From Leptasterias polaris (taxonomy: Eukaryota; Echinodermata; Asteroidea; Forcipulatida; Asteriidae): DNA of 64,000 nucleotides. Shown piece by piece: positions 1-13,000 of the stretch. The DNA is taken from NCBI GenBank assembly GCA_037783415.1, contig JAZGTN010000120.1, positions 1,046,001 through 1,110,000 on the forward strand, in the 5' to 3' direction. The notes below the pieces were generated by a model. The model did no database searches, was not told the origin of the DNA, and worked only from the letters and a program-made list of their open reading frames with translations. The position numbers and the translations under genes were made by a program. Positions within the stretch are counted from its first letter, which is position 1. Each line of letters opens with the position of its first letter.

Positions 1-748
1 TAGGTTGGAGGTGGAGCAAGGGTTTGGAACTATACCACCTAGGTTGGAGGTGGAGCAAGGGTTTGGAACTTCAACTATACCACCTAGGTTGGAAGTGGAG
101 CAAGGGCGTAGAATTATACCATCTAGATTGGAGGTGGAGTAAGGCCTTGGGAACTTTGAAGTGTTGAACTAAACCACCTAGGTTGGAAGTGGAGAAAGGG
201 CCGAGAACTATTCCACCTAAGTTGGAGTTTGAGTAAGGGCTTTGAACTTTACCACCTAGGTTGAAAGTGGAGCAAGGGTTTGGAACTATATCACCTAGGT
301 TGGAGGTGGAGTAAGGGTTTGGAACTATACCACCTAGGTTGGAGGTGGAGCAAGGGTTTGGAACTATACCATCTAGGTTGGAGGTGGAGCAAGGGTTTGG
401 AACTATACCATCTAGGTTGGAGGTGGAGCAAGGGTTTGGAACTATACCACCTAGGTTGGAGTTTGAGTAAGGGCTTTGAACTTTACCACCTAGGTTGAAA
501 GTGGAGCAAGGGTTTGGAACTATATCACCTGAGGTGGAGCAAGGGTTTGGAACTATACCACCTAGGTTGGAAATGGAGCAAGGGTTTGGAACTATACCAC
601 CTAGGTTGGAGGTGGAGCAAGGGTTTGGAACTATACCACCTAGGTTGGAGGTGGAGCAAGGGTTTGGAACTATACCACCTAGGTTGGAGGTGGAGCAAGG
701 GTTTGGAACTATACCACCTAGGTTGGAGATGGAGCAAAGGCTTTGGCA
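1..748. repeat. 39-bp minisatellite in an ACAD9 intron
   Basis: Tandem array of about 19 units with a 39-bp period, running off the left edge. Each unit contains GTTTGGAACTATACCACC, then the palindrome CCTAGG, then GGAGGTGGAGCAAGG. Units near 100-270 and 445-535 are more diverged or shortened, while 535-745 is nearly homogeneous. Because 39 is a multiple of three, the array opens reading frames on both strands (13-residue repeat LELYHLGWRWSKG). These have no other coding signs and lie upstream of a splice acceptor, so I treat the array as intronic satellite. Confidence 0.93.
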
Positions 749-1098
749 AAAGGCTCAGTACATAAGGGGAATTCATTAGTATTTACTTCTGAGAACTGGA
801 TGTGCAGTCATCGTCAAGGTTTTAGCCAGGATTTGGTAAAAGGGTGTCCAAATCGTTCACTTACAATACATTTACATGTAAATGACAGATGAAACAGGGT
901 GTCCAAATTTAAAACAGGGTGTCCAAAAGACACCCAGACACCCCTCTGGCTAACACTATGGTCATCGTTCTTCTTTTCGTTGCAGTGTATTAGAGGTTTA
1001 TATGAGTTACAAATCGAATGTTCCCCAGATCAAAATAAGTTTTTTTTCCTCTTCTTTAATTGAATCTCCCTCCTCCCTGCTTCCTCTCTGTTTATTAG

Positions 1099-2757
1099 GG
1101 AATCATGACAGAACAGCTGGTGCTCAAGCGTATAGCAGACATTCTCATTGATGTGTATGCAGTCACAGCCGTCTTATCACGTGCTTCTAGGTCTAAGACC
1201 ATTGGCCTGAGGAACTGTGATCATGAGATGACCATAGCTAAGACGTTTTGTAAGCAGGCTGATGAGAGGATAGCAAAGAACTTCTATGATATCGCTCGGG
1301 GTGAGTTAAACCAATTTCTCTGTAAAGTGAGTTGAATAGTTTTAGTGGTGGGTCAACTCAAGGGTGAGTTAAAGTTCTGTCGCACAGATTTCCCACCACA
1401 CAATCAATGCAGTGAGTTGAATGGTTTAAGTGGTTGGTCAACTCGGGGCAAGTTAAGTTCCGTTGCACAGATGTCCCACCATACAGTCGACTCTCGTTAA
1501 TACGAGGTCCGCCGGACTAGCCCGTTTTCCTCGTAATATCCGAAGCTCGCAATATCCGATCGCGGTAATATCAATGCACTATGCACGACATAATGGCCGC
1601 TGCATGCAATACAGTGGATAACTGTGTGCATTTACCGCACAAAACTGTTTTAATTTAGTTAGTTTAGCTTGAAAGTTAATTTATAAAATCAGTTTATATG
1701 TTGCATGCTTGAACAAATGTCTGAGATTTTAACTTGCTGTTCTTGTTTAGCGAAGTTTCTGTGCAAAACTTCGGTCGCAGCAGTCAACAAATAGAATCTT
1801 GATTTTGATTGGTAACCACCATTGTAATGCTAGATGGTTCCTGTGCATATTCGCCAAGCTAGTTCTTTACACTGTTTTAAGTCTCTGTTAAAAACTCATT
1901 TGTTTGAAGCTGCTTACCTGTAATGTATCTTTCACTCTTTATGCGCTTAGAGGCTTTTGCATTAGGCTCTTTACATGTATTATTATTGCTAACGCGGGAT
2001 ACCAGGGAAATCTTGCTGTTGCATTAAATATTGATCGCGCAAATATTTTAGTTTTCAGTTGCATTGGGGCTTTTTCTGCTAGAAATGCACATGTAAAACT
2101 CAATGGATCAGTATGTTTTGTGAAGATATCACATGAATTGATGAATGCTGACTTAGTATGGAATCTGCTCAGTTGTTTGAAACATGCAAGCCTCCTAATC
2201 CCACCATTGTCTGCTTGTGATAGTGTCCAGTTAGCACCTCTATAAATAACGATTTTCAGGCTGTTAAAGGTATTTCCTTTGTTGGGGTTTTTATTATTCT
2301 CGTTTCAAAAGGGTTGAAAACAATGTTTTGCTCGTAACGGGCCGACAAAAGTACCTCATTGTAACACGCACCGGCAAAAAACCTCGTAACATGCGAGTGG
2401 TTGGTCAACTCGGGGGAAAGTTAAGTTCTGTCGCACAGATGTCCCACCATACAATCAATGCAGTGAGTTGAATTGAGTGGTAGGTCAACTCATTAGAGGA
2501 TGGTTAACATTTTTCTTTTTGTGTAGGAAACACCTCACTTTTGAGTTCAAAATTAAGTCTTGACTTTATATTCCTTTCTTTAAATACGAGTCATCAATGT
2601 AGGAGCCTCATTAATCACGACAACAACATTGTTGAATAAACATTTTTTTTTTTCAGCACCCGATGGAAACTGTGATTCAGCGATTCAAAGAATTGCAACA
2701 GAGGTGTGCGATAACCATGGTTACCTGGCTGTTCATCCACTGACAAGGGAATTTTAG
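1099..2757 (+). CDS. ACAD9: ACAD9-like acyl-CoA dehydrogenase, last two coding exons (5' part lies left of the window)
   Basis: Exons 1099-1300 (acceptor AG at 1097-1098, donor GTGAG at 1301) and 2657-2757 (acceptor CAG at 2654-2656, stop TAG at 2755-2757). The split codon G|CA joins them in frame. The translation includes [40 protein letters not shown] and the end [11 protein letters not shown]. This matches the C-terminal helical region of ACAD9, in particular the '[16 protein letters not shown]' stretch and the terminal '..HPL.R..' motif. ACAD9 is a mitochondrial flavoprotein of the very-long-chain acyl-CoA dehydrogenase group that also serves as a complex I assembly factor. The N-terminal and catalytic exons are outside the window. 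VLCAD (ACADVL) is the alternative, but the IGLRN.DHE segment fits ACAD9 better. AATAAA-type signals lie near 2807-2816. Confidence 0.86.
1327..2500. repeat. ~85-bp tandem repeat in the last ACAD9 intron, split by foreign sequence
   Basis: Units containing GTGAGTTGAATGGTTTAAGT, GGTCAACTCGGG, GCACAGATGTCCCACCATAC and CAATCAATGCA occur at about 1327-1410, 1411-1487 and 2393-2500. Between 1488 and 2392 the array is interrupted by unrelated sequence. That sequence starts CAGTCGACTCTCGTTAATAC and ends near ACCTCGTAAC, reminiscent of pogo/Tigger-type ends, although no clean TIR pair or target duplication could be confirmed. Confidence 0.6.
1840..2010 (+). mobile_element. 3' fragment of a CR1/L2-like LINE
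   Basis: A short reading segment ends in [14 protein letters not shown] followed by TAA (about 1880-1924). It resembles the C-terminus of CR1/L2-type reverse transcriptases, such as the 'FKSLLKTYL' end of the LINE at 43.8-45.3 kb in this window. It is followed by a GCGCTTAGAGGC-like 3' UTR motif. Only a fragment is present, inside sequence that interrupts the ~85-bp repeat. Confidence 0.45.
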
Positions 2758-4052
2758 CCATAATCATTAGTTGAACCATTGAGCCCCAGGAAGATGTCAA
2801 ATAATTAATAAATAATAAAGTTACCTACAAACGTTTTGCTTAACGTTTATAATCTATCAATATACCTCATGACCAAGAGTCAAATTCTCACTCGGCCATT
2901 CATCATCACGAGCACTAGATGCCATCTATGCTGTCCACCAAAATGGCAAATTTGCATAACTTTTTATGCTTTACAATCGAGGAACTGATCCCCCTGTACA
3001 CATACCCGAACATCGCTCTTGGTTTATAAAGCAATACCTCGGGGAGTTAAAATCAACTGTTCACCCTCAAACCATGTTATATTTGTATGAAAACATCCAG
3101 AATTTGTGGTTTTAGGCAAGGGTTGCAAAACCAAAGTTTAGTGTAGTTTCACGAATGAGTGTTTTTTTAAGCAGTATCAATGCAAACCTGTTTGAATTTT
3201 TAACGGTGTTAACATCACTTGTGCATTTTAGGGCCCACACGTTACTACAATTATCAGGATACTTAACTGGTTAGATTGGGTGAGTGCAGGTGTAAAATTA
3301 AAATCTTGCAATAGCTGATTTTATTGCTCCAGGGAGTATTCCCCAAGTGTAATAAATACATGTATACCATTTCAGCCAATATTTTGCATCGAGTCTTGGT
3401 ACAATAGTTTATGATTGTGCCACAGGTATTTCTGACCAAAGAATTAAAAGATCCACGTCAAACTGTATGTTATGATTGATATTGGTAATAAAACGGTATA
3501 ATATAAAGACGCTTTCAATCTTATTTTGGTTTGTATACATGTGTACTTTGAAATTTTTTTCTCCAAGAAACACCAATGGATGTAAACATTCAAAAGTGGA
3601 AAAATAGTTCACAAAGATGTGACATAAATGCTATTCTCATGGAGAGACTAACATCGATGGGCATAATCTCACCACCACACAACTGGAAGTCTGATAAATA
3701 TTAAGGTTAAACACCCAACCTGTTGGACGTCTTGATTAGTTATGTTATGGTATCGATATTCTCGATCAACAGTGAAAACTCATTTGGACAACCACAAACA
3801 ATGACAAAAGTATAATAATTTTTTGTTGATACATGCCATTTTATTCTTGGTTCCATAATGAAATGTGCTGCAGATAAATTATCTACTGCCAGTGTTGGTT
3901 CCATAATGAAATGTGCAATATATACAACACTCCCAAGCTGCAGATAAATTATCTACTGCCAGTGTTGAAGACTATCACATAAGATTTAATTTGTAAACAA
4001 CTCCTATTAATTCCCAACCAGTACATTGTAAGAAGGTGATGATTGAGAATGC
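2758..4052. other. Intergenic region between convergent ACAD9 and RPL18A
   Basis: Holds the ACAD9 3' UTR and the RPL18A 3' end. On the minus strand, ATTAAA-type sequence near 3984-3990 is a possible RPL18A polyadenylation signal. At 3848-3966 a block is duplicated: TTGGTTCCATAATGAAATGT and CTGCAGATAAATTATCTACT each occur twice, the second pair separated by about 21 extra bases. I see no gene here. Confidence 0.6.
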
Positions 4053-7000
4053 TTAGTTGAAGCAGGTATTAGGCCTTCTTGTGGTGAAGATGGGCCTGAA
4101 TGTACGCTGGGTACGGTGAGGCAGTGGGAACTTGATCTTGGAGTTCTGTCAAAAAAAGAAATAAGTAATGGTGTCAGACTCTTTGCCAGGGGGAAAATGG
4201 TAGGGTTTCTTTTGCCCTGAATAGTTGGATTTATTGTGCATATGTGAGCATGGTAACTGAACTTCACACAAATAAGAAATTTGTGAACATTCCATTCATA
4301 TATGGTTATAAAGCAACGTTACACTTTACTGGATACAAGTCTTTTACAAAAATTCATTGGCCTTTTGGTCGAAAATTCTACCAAAGTACTTTCACCAGGA
4401 TTAACATGAAAAGACACAAAGTTTGAATCTTACATGGAACTGCTTGATGTTGGGACGTCTGCACTTCTTCGCAGATACTGTCTCCACCTTCATGATCTGG
4501 ATACAGGAGGCCCTTGCTCTGTGACGGGCACCCATGTCACGGTCTAAAAGAAACAAGAAAGATTAATTAATATCCAGTTATAACAATGACTTGAGCAGTT
4601 TAAAATGTCCACTTTCCAAATGCAGCTTGATACTCTGGCCTTTTGTAGCCACTTGTTTCACTCCCAGGAACATGATTGTTGGTTCTGACAGGCGACAAGC
4701 AGCTGAATGTTTTATATCTGCACATTTCAGAATTGGCAAACAGAGACAGAAAACTTTGTGCCAACGTATGATGTGCAAAAAGTAAAGCAATAGTGTTGGG
4801 CTCCATACATCTATGAAGAACACATGACTAGGTATCGTAACAGGATAAATAATGCTCTGCTAAACTTTCATCAGAGTTTGATTTTCCTTCCAATGTATTA
4901 GTCCGATTCTTACTTTTTAAATTATTTCAAGATTATGCATATAATGCTTTGTACATGGACTTACAGCACTGTGTGACAGCCCCAGCAGTGGTCAGATCAC
5001 GGTACTCTCTGTACATGTTGTGCGATCCACTCCTTGAATCGTATCGAAGCCAGATGCCGAAATTCTTGATCTTTGTTGGCTTGGTCTCGTAGATCTATTG
5101 GAAGGGGGTGGGTGATTACAATTTTTTGTTACTTGTTTCAGAATATTTTATTAATTATTCTGAAGTTACACCGTATCCCCCAATGTGTGACAGAGAGAAA
5201 AAAAACACACACACAAAAAACAATAGAATACATTTTTTCAAATCCAGAAGGCTCCAGTGAAGCTTTACTCAGTTTTGAAATTTATTGTAGCAACTTGTTT
5301 CACTCCCATGAACATGATTGTTAGGTTCTGACAGGCGACAAGCAGCCAAAGTTTACTATCTGCACATTTTAGAATTGGCAAACAGAGACAAAACACTTTG
5401 TGCCAACGTATGATGTGCATTTATTATGACATTAGTTGTATCGGCTATGAAGCATTTTAGGAAGGCACCATCCCAAATGATTCTTGAGAGTTTTGATAAA
5501 TGGCCAGAACAGCACTGTGCAAACTTTCACAGTCCCGATTCACAGTAAAGTTTATTTTCGTTGTTAAAAAAATCCATTTTAACTGAAGAGAATGAAAATT
5601 TAGCCCCAACCGATGGCAATTGATATGCTAATTAATTTTTTTCCTAGCCAGACATGTGAGAAATAAAGGCGCATGAAGGGCAGCATGCTTACTGCATACA
5701 GTAGGACTTTTTTAAAGGAACAATTCACATAAGGCAGTAATGGATTAATCTATTCTAGTGAACAAATATTCTCAAAAAAGTATTTGTACCTTCCGACAGG
5801 AAACAATTTCCCCTTTGGTCTTCTTGATCTTCTTCAGTTTCTTGATGAAGTACCAAAAGCGGGACTTGGCGGACACATGGTCCGATGCAAAGATGCGCAT
5901 CTTGTAGAGGGCAGGAAGGCGCACCATATCGGTGGGTACCCTCCGACCAATCACATGGTACTCCTTCAGCTGTTTTAAAAATTTAAAGAGGCAGTAAGTT
6001 CACACAATCATAGTTTTACACAGTAAAATCAAAACTAAGTGAAGTATTTAGAAGAAAAATTATTGGTGATCCCCTCTCCCTCTTGATTGACTTCACCACG
6101 GCTGAAAACTCTTTAAAAGGTTATTTGTTTGAACATCCAAAACACACAAGGCAAGCTAAGACTAGAGCTCAGGCCTCGAATTACACGGCAGCATGGCCGT
6201 GATGCCCCTCAATAAATTACCTTCTTCACGGCCATAATTGTCGTGCCCTTTTTAATAGAAATTCAATTATTTACATACATTTTCAGTGTTGTCCAGAAAC
6301 GCCGGCTGCTGGCAACTTCACCGAAAACTTGTTTTACCCAGTTGAAAATGATTAAGAAAAAACAAACTTTTCTACACAAACAAACCCGACAGTAAAAAAA
6401 AAAATCTGTCGGTCCTTTTCTTTACCCCAGACACTATCCAGACGTGTCCTGGGAGAATGATCAATTACATCTTATCTTAATCCTCTGCAGATTGTTATAC
6501 ATTGTTTTAGTTTGTAATTACTCTTGCTTCACTCAAAAGACGTGTCTGTGTCGTTTTATGGCCTGGTTTTGTGACGTTTTTTGACCTTTAAGAGTGGGTA
6601 TTAGGCCATGAAAGTTATAGATTTGCGTCCACCACCCGCACGAAGAAAAAAAAGAAAAGGGTTCTGCCCACGGTGGTCGGTGCCGGAAAACCCGACCGGC
6701 ACTCATGATTATGCCGTCATGCTTTTCACAGCGCTGCCATTCAATAGTATTTATCACCTCGATCCCGCAGATGTGCTTGCTCTTAACTTAGTAAACTTTA
6801 TAGTAAGTGGGTGAAGGAAGGGCGTGTAGCCGTGGGAGCGAAATAGCGAGGGAAATTCCCTTGATGAGAAATCGCTGCGTGGTCGGGAAACGTCGGGAGA
6901 ACGTTTCTACATAACACGCACATCTACGTGATCGGAATAAACGTCGAGGCACCAGCTTTTAGAGAGTGCAACGTTTAATCGTCGAGGTAAAACCATGAAT

Positions 7001-10000
7001 TAATTGTGTCGGAGCCAGTTATAAAAAGCACATAAAAATGTAAGACGTTTTGTTTTCATGGAATATGGATATTAAATTCAGCGGTTTATCCATACAGTCA
7101 TGTCTTGTTTTCTATTGCTCATGTCGTCCCTGCGCGCGGTAAAACCGTTTTTCCGTGTTCGAAATTTTTTTCACGATATATCGACATATCGGCCATATTA
7201 ACCTGTCCAGGGGCCGTGGTATATTATATCTCTCACACGCACGATACTTGGGGTCGATCGTCGAGTCATGGATGATGGATACGAGGATGCGTTATTTAGT
7301 AGACTGGTTCCCTCTATTATTTCGTGTGTTTGATAGTGCGTTGGGAACCGCACTTCTCGAAGATCAAGTAGTACATTCTCGCCTCGTGCATATACACTTG
7401 CCATGTATTTTCAGCATGTGTGCCGGGAAACTCATACGTACAAGGTTGAAATACTTGGTATTCACTGCGCGTGCATCGTTTGCAAGCGATTATGTGCGTC
7501 GATTTGTCCGTCCGTGGTGTGTTGCTATCCGCGAAAGGCGAGTCAAAAAATCGTTCGGAAGACCGTCCAAATCTGCAACAAGTGTGTCAATTTTTTGACC
7601 CATGGTGGGTCTTTGGACACGCAAATCCGTCCCCACATATGGACAGTGACGCACCATCCCCGGGGGTCCTATAGTAGTGTCAATCAATACCGAGTGAGGG
7701 CGCTGTTCACCGTGCAGCCACTTTTTGTTAATGGGAAACTGTGACCACCTCAACGTGTACAACGCTATAGAGAGATCGGTGGTGCGGAGGGATAACGATT
7801 TAACCCATGTTAATCGTTTCATTCATAAAAATAAACGGAACTACTTTCAAGATGGAGTTTTTCTCTCGCGATTGATATGCAATTTGACGTCCGTTTTGTT
7901 GGGAGTATTTGTGAAAAACTTTCTGTAAAATCACAAGAAATCTTGTTTTCTGCGCTCAAATTCATTGTGAACTGTAAGTAGTTATCCTCTTAGGGCCCCA
8001 TAATGAACCAAAAATGACAGTTAGTTGAGTATTTAACACTTTGACTGCTGCAAATGTTTACACTGTCCCTCCCCATGGTGCTGCAGATGTTTTACAAAAC
8101 TACAAAAAAACTTCATGTTTTAGTTTTACACTGTCCCTCCCCACGATTCTGCAGGTTTTATTTGGAGAACTACATCAAAGATTTATAAATAAAAACATTC
8201 AAATAAATGACACTGTTGCTTTTATTTTCTATTACACCCCATATCTTTTTTGGAGTGGTATACATCGTAGCAAGGGGTCTGGTGAAGTGGAATTTTACAC
8301 TGTTGTTACTAAAGAAGTTTACCACGTCTGCAAATCACCGTCATCATCGGACGATTCCTGTCGATCAAATTCACTTTCAACGTCACTGGCATTACTTTCA
8401 GACTCTATATTATCAGAATGATCATTTCCATCAAACTCACTTACTTCAGAGTCACCATCTGCGAATATTTCAACAACAGCTCTGCTACACTCACTAACCA
8501 CTTCACGCGTTTCCTGGGCGCCGCCATTTTTTTACTCCGAAAGTATAAACTTCCGGGTTACGTTACCACCGCTGGTGCCCGGCCCCGATGAGTAAAACCA
8601 TCGAAAACAACTCCATTGGTTCCCCTAACGTATGTCAATACGTTTTATACATGAAAAGCATTTCAATCCTTGATCTACAGAGGGCAGTACAACATTATAC
8701 AACCAGCCCGAGTCAGCCCGAGTATTCTCGGGCTCAGCACCAGCTGGGGGGTAAGTCTATCCCTAGAATACTCGGGCTCAGCAGTCAAAGTGTTAATTAT
8801 GTAATTACTTTTTGAATTAAAACTATTAGTTATCGCGCTTTTTCGCGCTTGATTGTCAAACACGTTGATACGGCCCTTGGGAAATGTTCAATTACGCAAG
8901 GGGAATTGGCTGTTGTGCGCAACCGCGAAAATGTTGCGCTGGTACAAGGTCACAAAAAATTGTAATGTGTACAAGGTCACAAAAAATTGTAATGTAAACA
9001 AGGTCAAATATTTTTAACTTTGACCTTCCATAAGTCCGGTTTTCATGAACCGATCCCCACAAGTATCAAAATGAATGTTTCAAAGAGCTCTATCCAACTA
9101 GACTACTTACAACTCAATCAGATCAAATCTCAAATTTTGTGATTTCCACTACCTATAGTCAATAGTGCGTCTTAATGATAGGTGTATCGTAGGACGCCCT
9201 GTATTCAGGGCGTCCCTGAAATCGAGGCAAACCTTTGACCTCTCTGCGCGCGATGTAAACAGTCCCTGATACAATTTTTGTGGTTTGACTTGCCCAGCAA
9301 AGAGTCTCCTCTCATTTGACCAAAACTTAGAAACATGAAAGGCTCCACTGGTTAGTTGCACTTGTAAATGCAAAAAGTTTTGGTATTTTAGGCATTTCTA
9401 CAAGGTACAAAAATATGTCATACTGTCGGGGCCATAAAAAAAATTTTCCCCACCGAAAAAGTTTCATCAAACACTTTTTCAATTCACAATTCACGATGAT
9501 CAAATCATGTGACTGAACATTCTGCTGAGCATTCTGGGGAAAAAAATACAGAGGCTTAAAGAAGCCACGTGCCTTATATCATTTTCTATTAGGCCAAGTA
9601 AAAAAATATACCAGTTGATCGTCCCCGCCCGCATCCTTTTTTGAGGCCGCATCCTTTTTTTTACTATTTATTATTTTCGATTTTTCCTAAAAAAGACAAT
9701 ATTTGTTTGTATTTTTAATCCACCCTTGACATAATTTAGGATTTTTAAAAATATTTTTGATGTAAACTTACCGATATTTTAGAATTTGCAACACAAAAAA
9801 GGGGGTCGGAAAACACAAAACCGCATTTATTATGGGGCCGTCGGTAGACTGCACGCTGCATGCAGGCTCACGTGCGTGCAAGATATACGAGCATAGCTCT
9901 ATGCAACCTCGCTACCATGCATGGGAGCGTGCCGTATCGAATAGTGCTACGAGATCGATCATCCATGGGAACGAAGTTTAGCTAGGGTTACGGTCGTCAC

Positions 10001-13000
10001 CACTTCGACCATTGAGACAACTCGACCTGTTATCTTACGTTGTAAGTTTTGATCGAGTTGACTCGACTGTGGAGTTCTTTCAAACGTGTCGAGTTGGTCT
10101 TCATTGCCGCGTTGCTGACCCACGCATCTCGTGTGGCGTCTTCTGAATCTGAACACGTTTTTTTCAGAGTAAAATTTATCAGAGGTGAGCTGCAAGATGG
10201 TCTTTGTGTGTGTGTAATTCGCACCAAAAGCAAAATTCTTAAGCCTTGGTGCACGGTCAGTAGGGGACGAAAAACGCATGCTTGTCGATATTTTCTCGGA
10301 CTATGCGTCGGGATCGGGAGACTTCGACAACGGTGTCTGACCAGTACCAGACTACTACTGAGTGTGCATTGTTTGTATAAGATGTAGTCAAGGAACTAGT
10401 GCAGGTGGAGCCAAACATTTTTATTTACAAATACAACTCGAAGTTCAAAAGCTCTTTTTGTTTTATTTTTTTGAACTAGCCAAACCTATGGAATCTTCAA
10501 AATGTTGTTTTTAAATATTAATTATAAAAAATAGTAAACTGCATGATGTGTCGGGTACATGACCCACATCATTTTTATTTTTTTAATTTTTTTTTATTTT
10601 TTACAAATATTTTTTTCTGGCGTGCCGGGTACATGATCCAACGTCATTTGAATTTTGTTTTCACAAGTATTTTTTCATGATCAAATCTGACTTGGTGTCT
10701 CTGATGTATTCTGCATTTTTTGTGTTTTTCTGATTGCTTGGGTGAGGTGTTACTATTTTGTTAATCCTTTGAAAAATACCTGCACACAAATAGATTTTGA
10801 GAAAGTGTATTTCTTTTCTAACTATACTTTTCCAGGTTCAGGTCAACATTGGGGAATCCAAGAACAAGTTGGATGTTTCGGCAAACCCCCCTGTTAACCT
10901 GGGTCCTCATGCAATAAATTGATATAAAGAAAGTTAGCGGTGATTTCAAACTGAAGAATTGGTGGCCTGTTTGAATTGAAATACTTGGCGGCCATCTTGG
11001 AAAAAAATAATAAATAATAAATATAAAGGCCCTCATCCTCCTCTTTTTGGAAAAATCAGGACGATCAACTGGTTTGTTTTTTTATTTGGCCTTAGTCTGG
11101 ATAATTTTTTTTGGTAACATTCTATTCTATCATTTTTGTTATTAGGCCGAACAAAATAATAGTTGTGTTTCCGGTTACCCGACCGTCCCTAGAAAATCAC
11201 GCCGACCCTGTATCTTTTTATTCCAAAAATTGATAAAAAATAAAATCTTATGGTGCCGACCGTAAACCTAATTTTTGTGCAAATCGTCCTGGATTTTTTA
11301 TTTTTTTTACTCATTCAAACATGATTGTCAGACACTTCGAACCTTTGCCATTTCGTACCTTGGTCACTTCAATCGTTATACCAGCACGCCGTGTCGTGGA
11401 TCGTGAGCTGATTTCGTTCTGTCCGTCTCGGCAAATTCAGTTGTTGTGTTCATATATTCTAGCATTGCTTGAAACACTTGCGCAAATTGAAGACGTGCCT
11501 ACGCAAATTAAAACATCTACCTGCGCAAATGTGCACATTTCACAACATTGCGCATTTGAATTTTGAACTTGCGTGGTTACTATTTTGCGCGGTTCTGTGA
11601 CGTACATGGGCTCGTCGAAAAATGAGTGCAGGGGTGTTTTCAGAAATTTGTCACTCCGTATATATACAATACAATTAAACATCTAAATTTGCAGATAAAG
11701 TTTGGGGTCAAGCATTGCAATTTCTGAAAGGTTATTTTTTAAGAGAATTTGCAAATTTTTAAGAATCCATTAACAATGAGGAAAGTGTTTTGGAAAATGT
11801 TTGACATGGATCAACACAAGCATGGCGCCCTGCTTGTTGCATGCATGGGTCGTACATCCATGTACATGTACAATGTACATGTACATGTATGTCGGGTGTG
11901 TATACTGTGGACGTACTGTGTCAAAGATACTATCTTTGACTGTGTGTACCGCATGTAAAGCCTCGTGTCGTCGTTTGCAGCCATGGCGGCACAGCTGGGG
12001 ACAGGGGGAGTCTTCGCGTTGACGTGGGATAAATGTTCACACAAGGGAGCTACAAACATGATGAAATACCTACAACTAGACTCAACAATACAATCTGCAT
12101 TCACACTAGGACACCCGGAAACAACAGACTATTTGTACTAAAACCATCCAATTTCTACTGGTGTTAAGTCAGATACATGTATTCACAAACCATCAAATCA
12201 GTGAATAGACAGTTCTGATACTGGTACTATTGACATTGACAACAACAAATTTGACATGGTCGGTCTTTCAATTGAGCGCGCAAAGTAAAAAAATATCGGA
12301 ACATTAGCCTACCCTAATTTTCAGAGCCATAAAAACTTTAAGCAAAATAAAAAGTTATTGCCTACCTACCTACCCTATTCCCCTGCCACAGTGTAATAGG
12401 AAACACAACTATTCTTTTGTTCGGCCTTATAATATTAAAATTTAAACATCAGCTTTGTGATTCGATTATCACTGTTTATTTATATGCTTAATTATAAATG
12501 TTAAGAAACATAAAAAGACACAAAACTAAATAAAAATAAGATTTGAAAGCCAAGAATTATATTTACTTTTTTTTTTTTTTTTTAGTTTTTGAAAAATACC
12601 ATGGATGGTTATTTTTAAAACTAAATAAAAAATATGTTGAATAAAATGAAGAAAACTGCTGGCTATAGAGTCATACACTAAGTCTCACAGAACACTTGTA
12701 GTCACTGCAGATGTTTCTTCCACATATGGCTTCACCCGGACACCATACTTTCTTGTTTGCATCAAAAACAGGTCAAACTCAAAACAAATGGGACGCTATT
12801 AAAGTCATCGAAGATCGGTGCGTGGTGTGAAAGTTTCAATGTCCATCACGTTTTAATATATGTTTGCATATTTCTTATAAACAAAGGAAGGTAATTAGGG
12901 CATCAGTTGATTATGGAATATTTTTATTTTTTTTCAATTCAAAGAAAAAGGCATACTACTACTTACTACATCGAAAACCGGACAGGGGAGGATATTAGTC

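Noticed and set aside
1..748. CRISPR-like repeat array
   Set aside because: Units are contiguous without unique spacers and the DNA is eukaryotic, so these are minisatellites.
280..779. Short ORFs over the first array as a 13-residue repeat protein
   Set aside because: Same artefact: a 39-bp unit opens three overlapping frames on both strands.
6211..6230. Minus-strand ATGGCCGTGAAGAAG followed by GTAAT as RPL18A exon 1
   Set aside because: It is in phase, but lies in a hAT-like repeat end. The exon at 13231-13214 encodes MKAKGQ, matches the family N-terminus and length, and has a TOP leader.
7155..7598. 147-codon plus-strand ORF in RPL18A intron 1
   Set aside because: No recognisable domain or splice context, and several overlapping ORFs of similar length exist on both strands.
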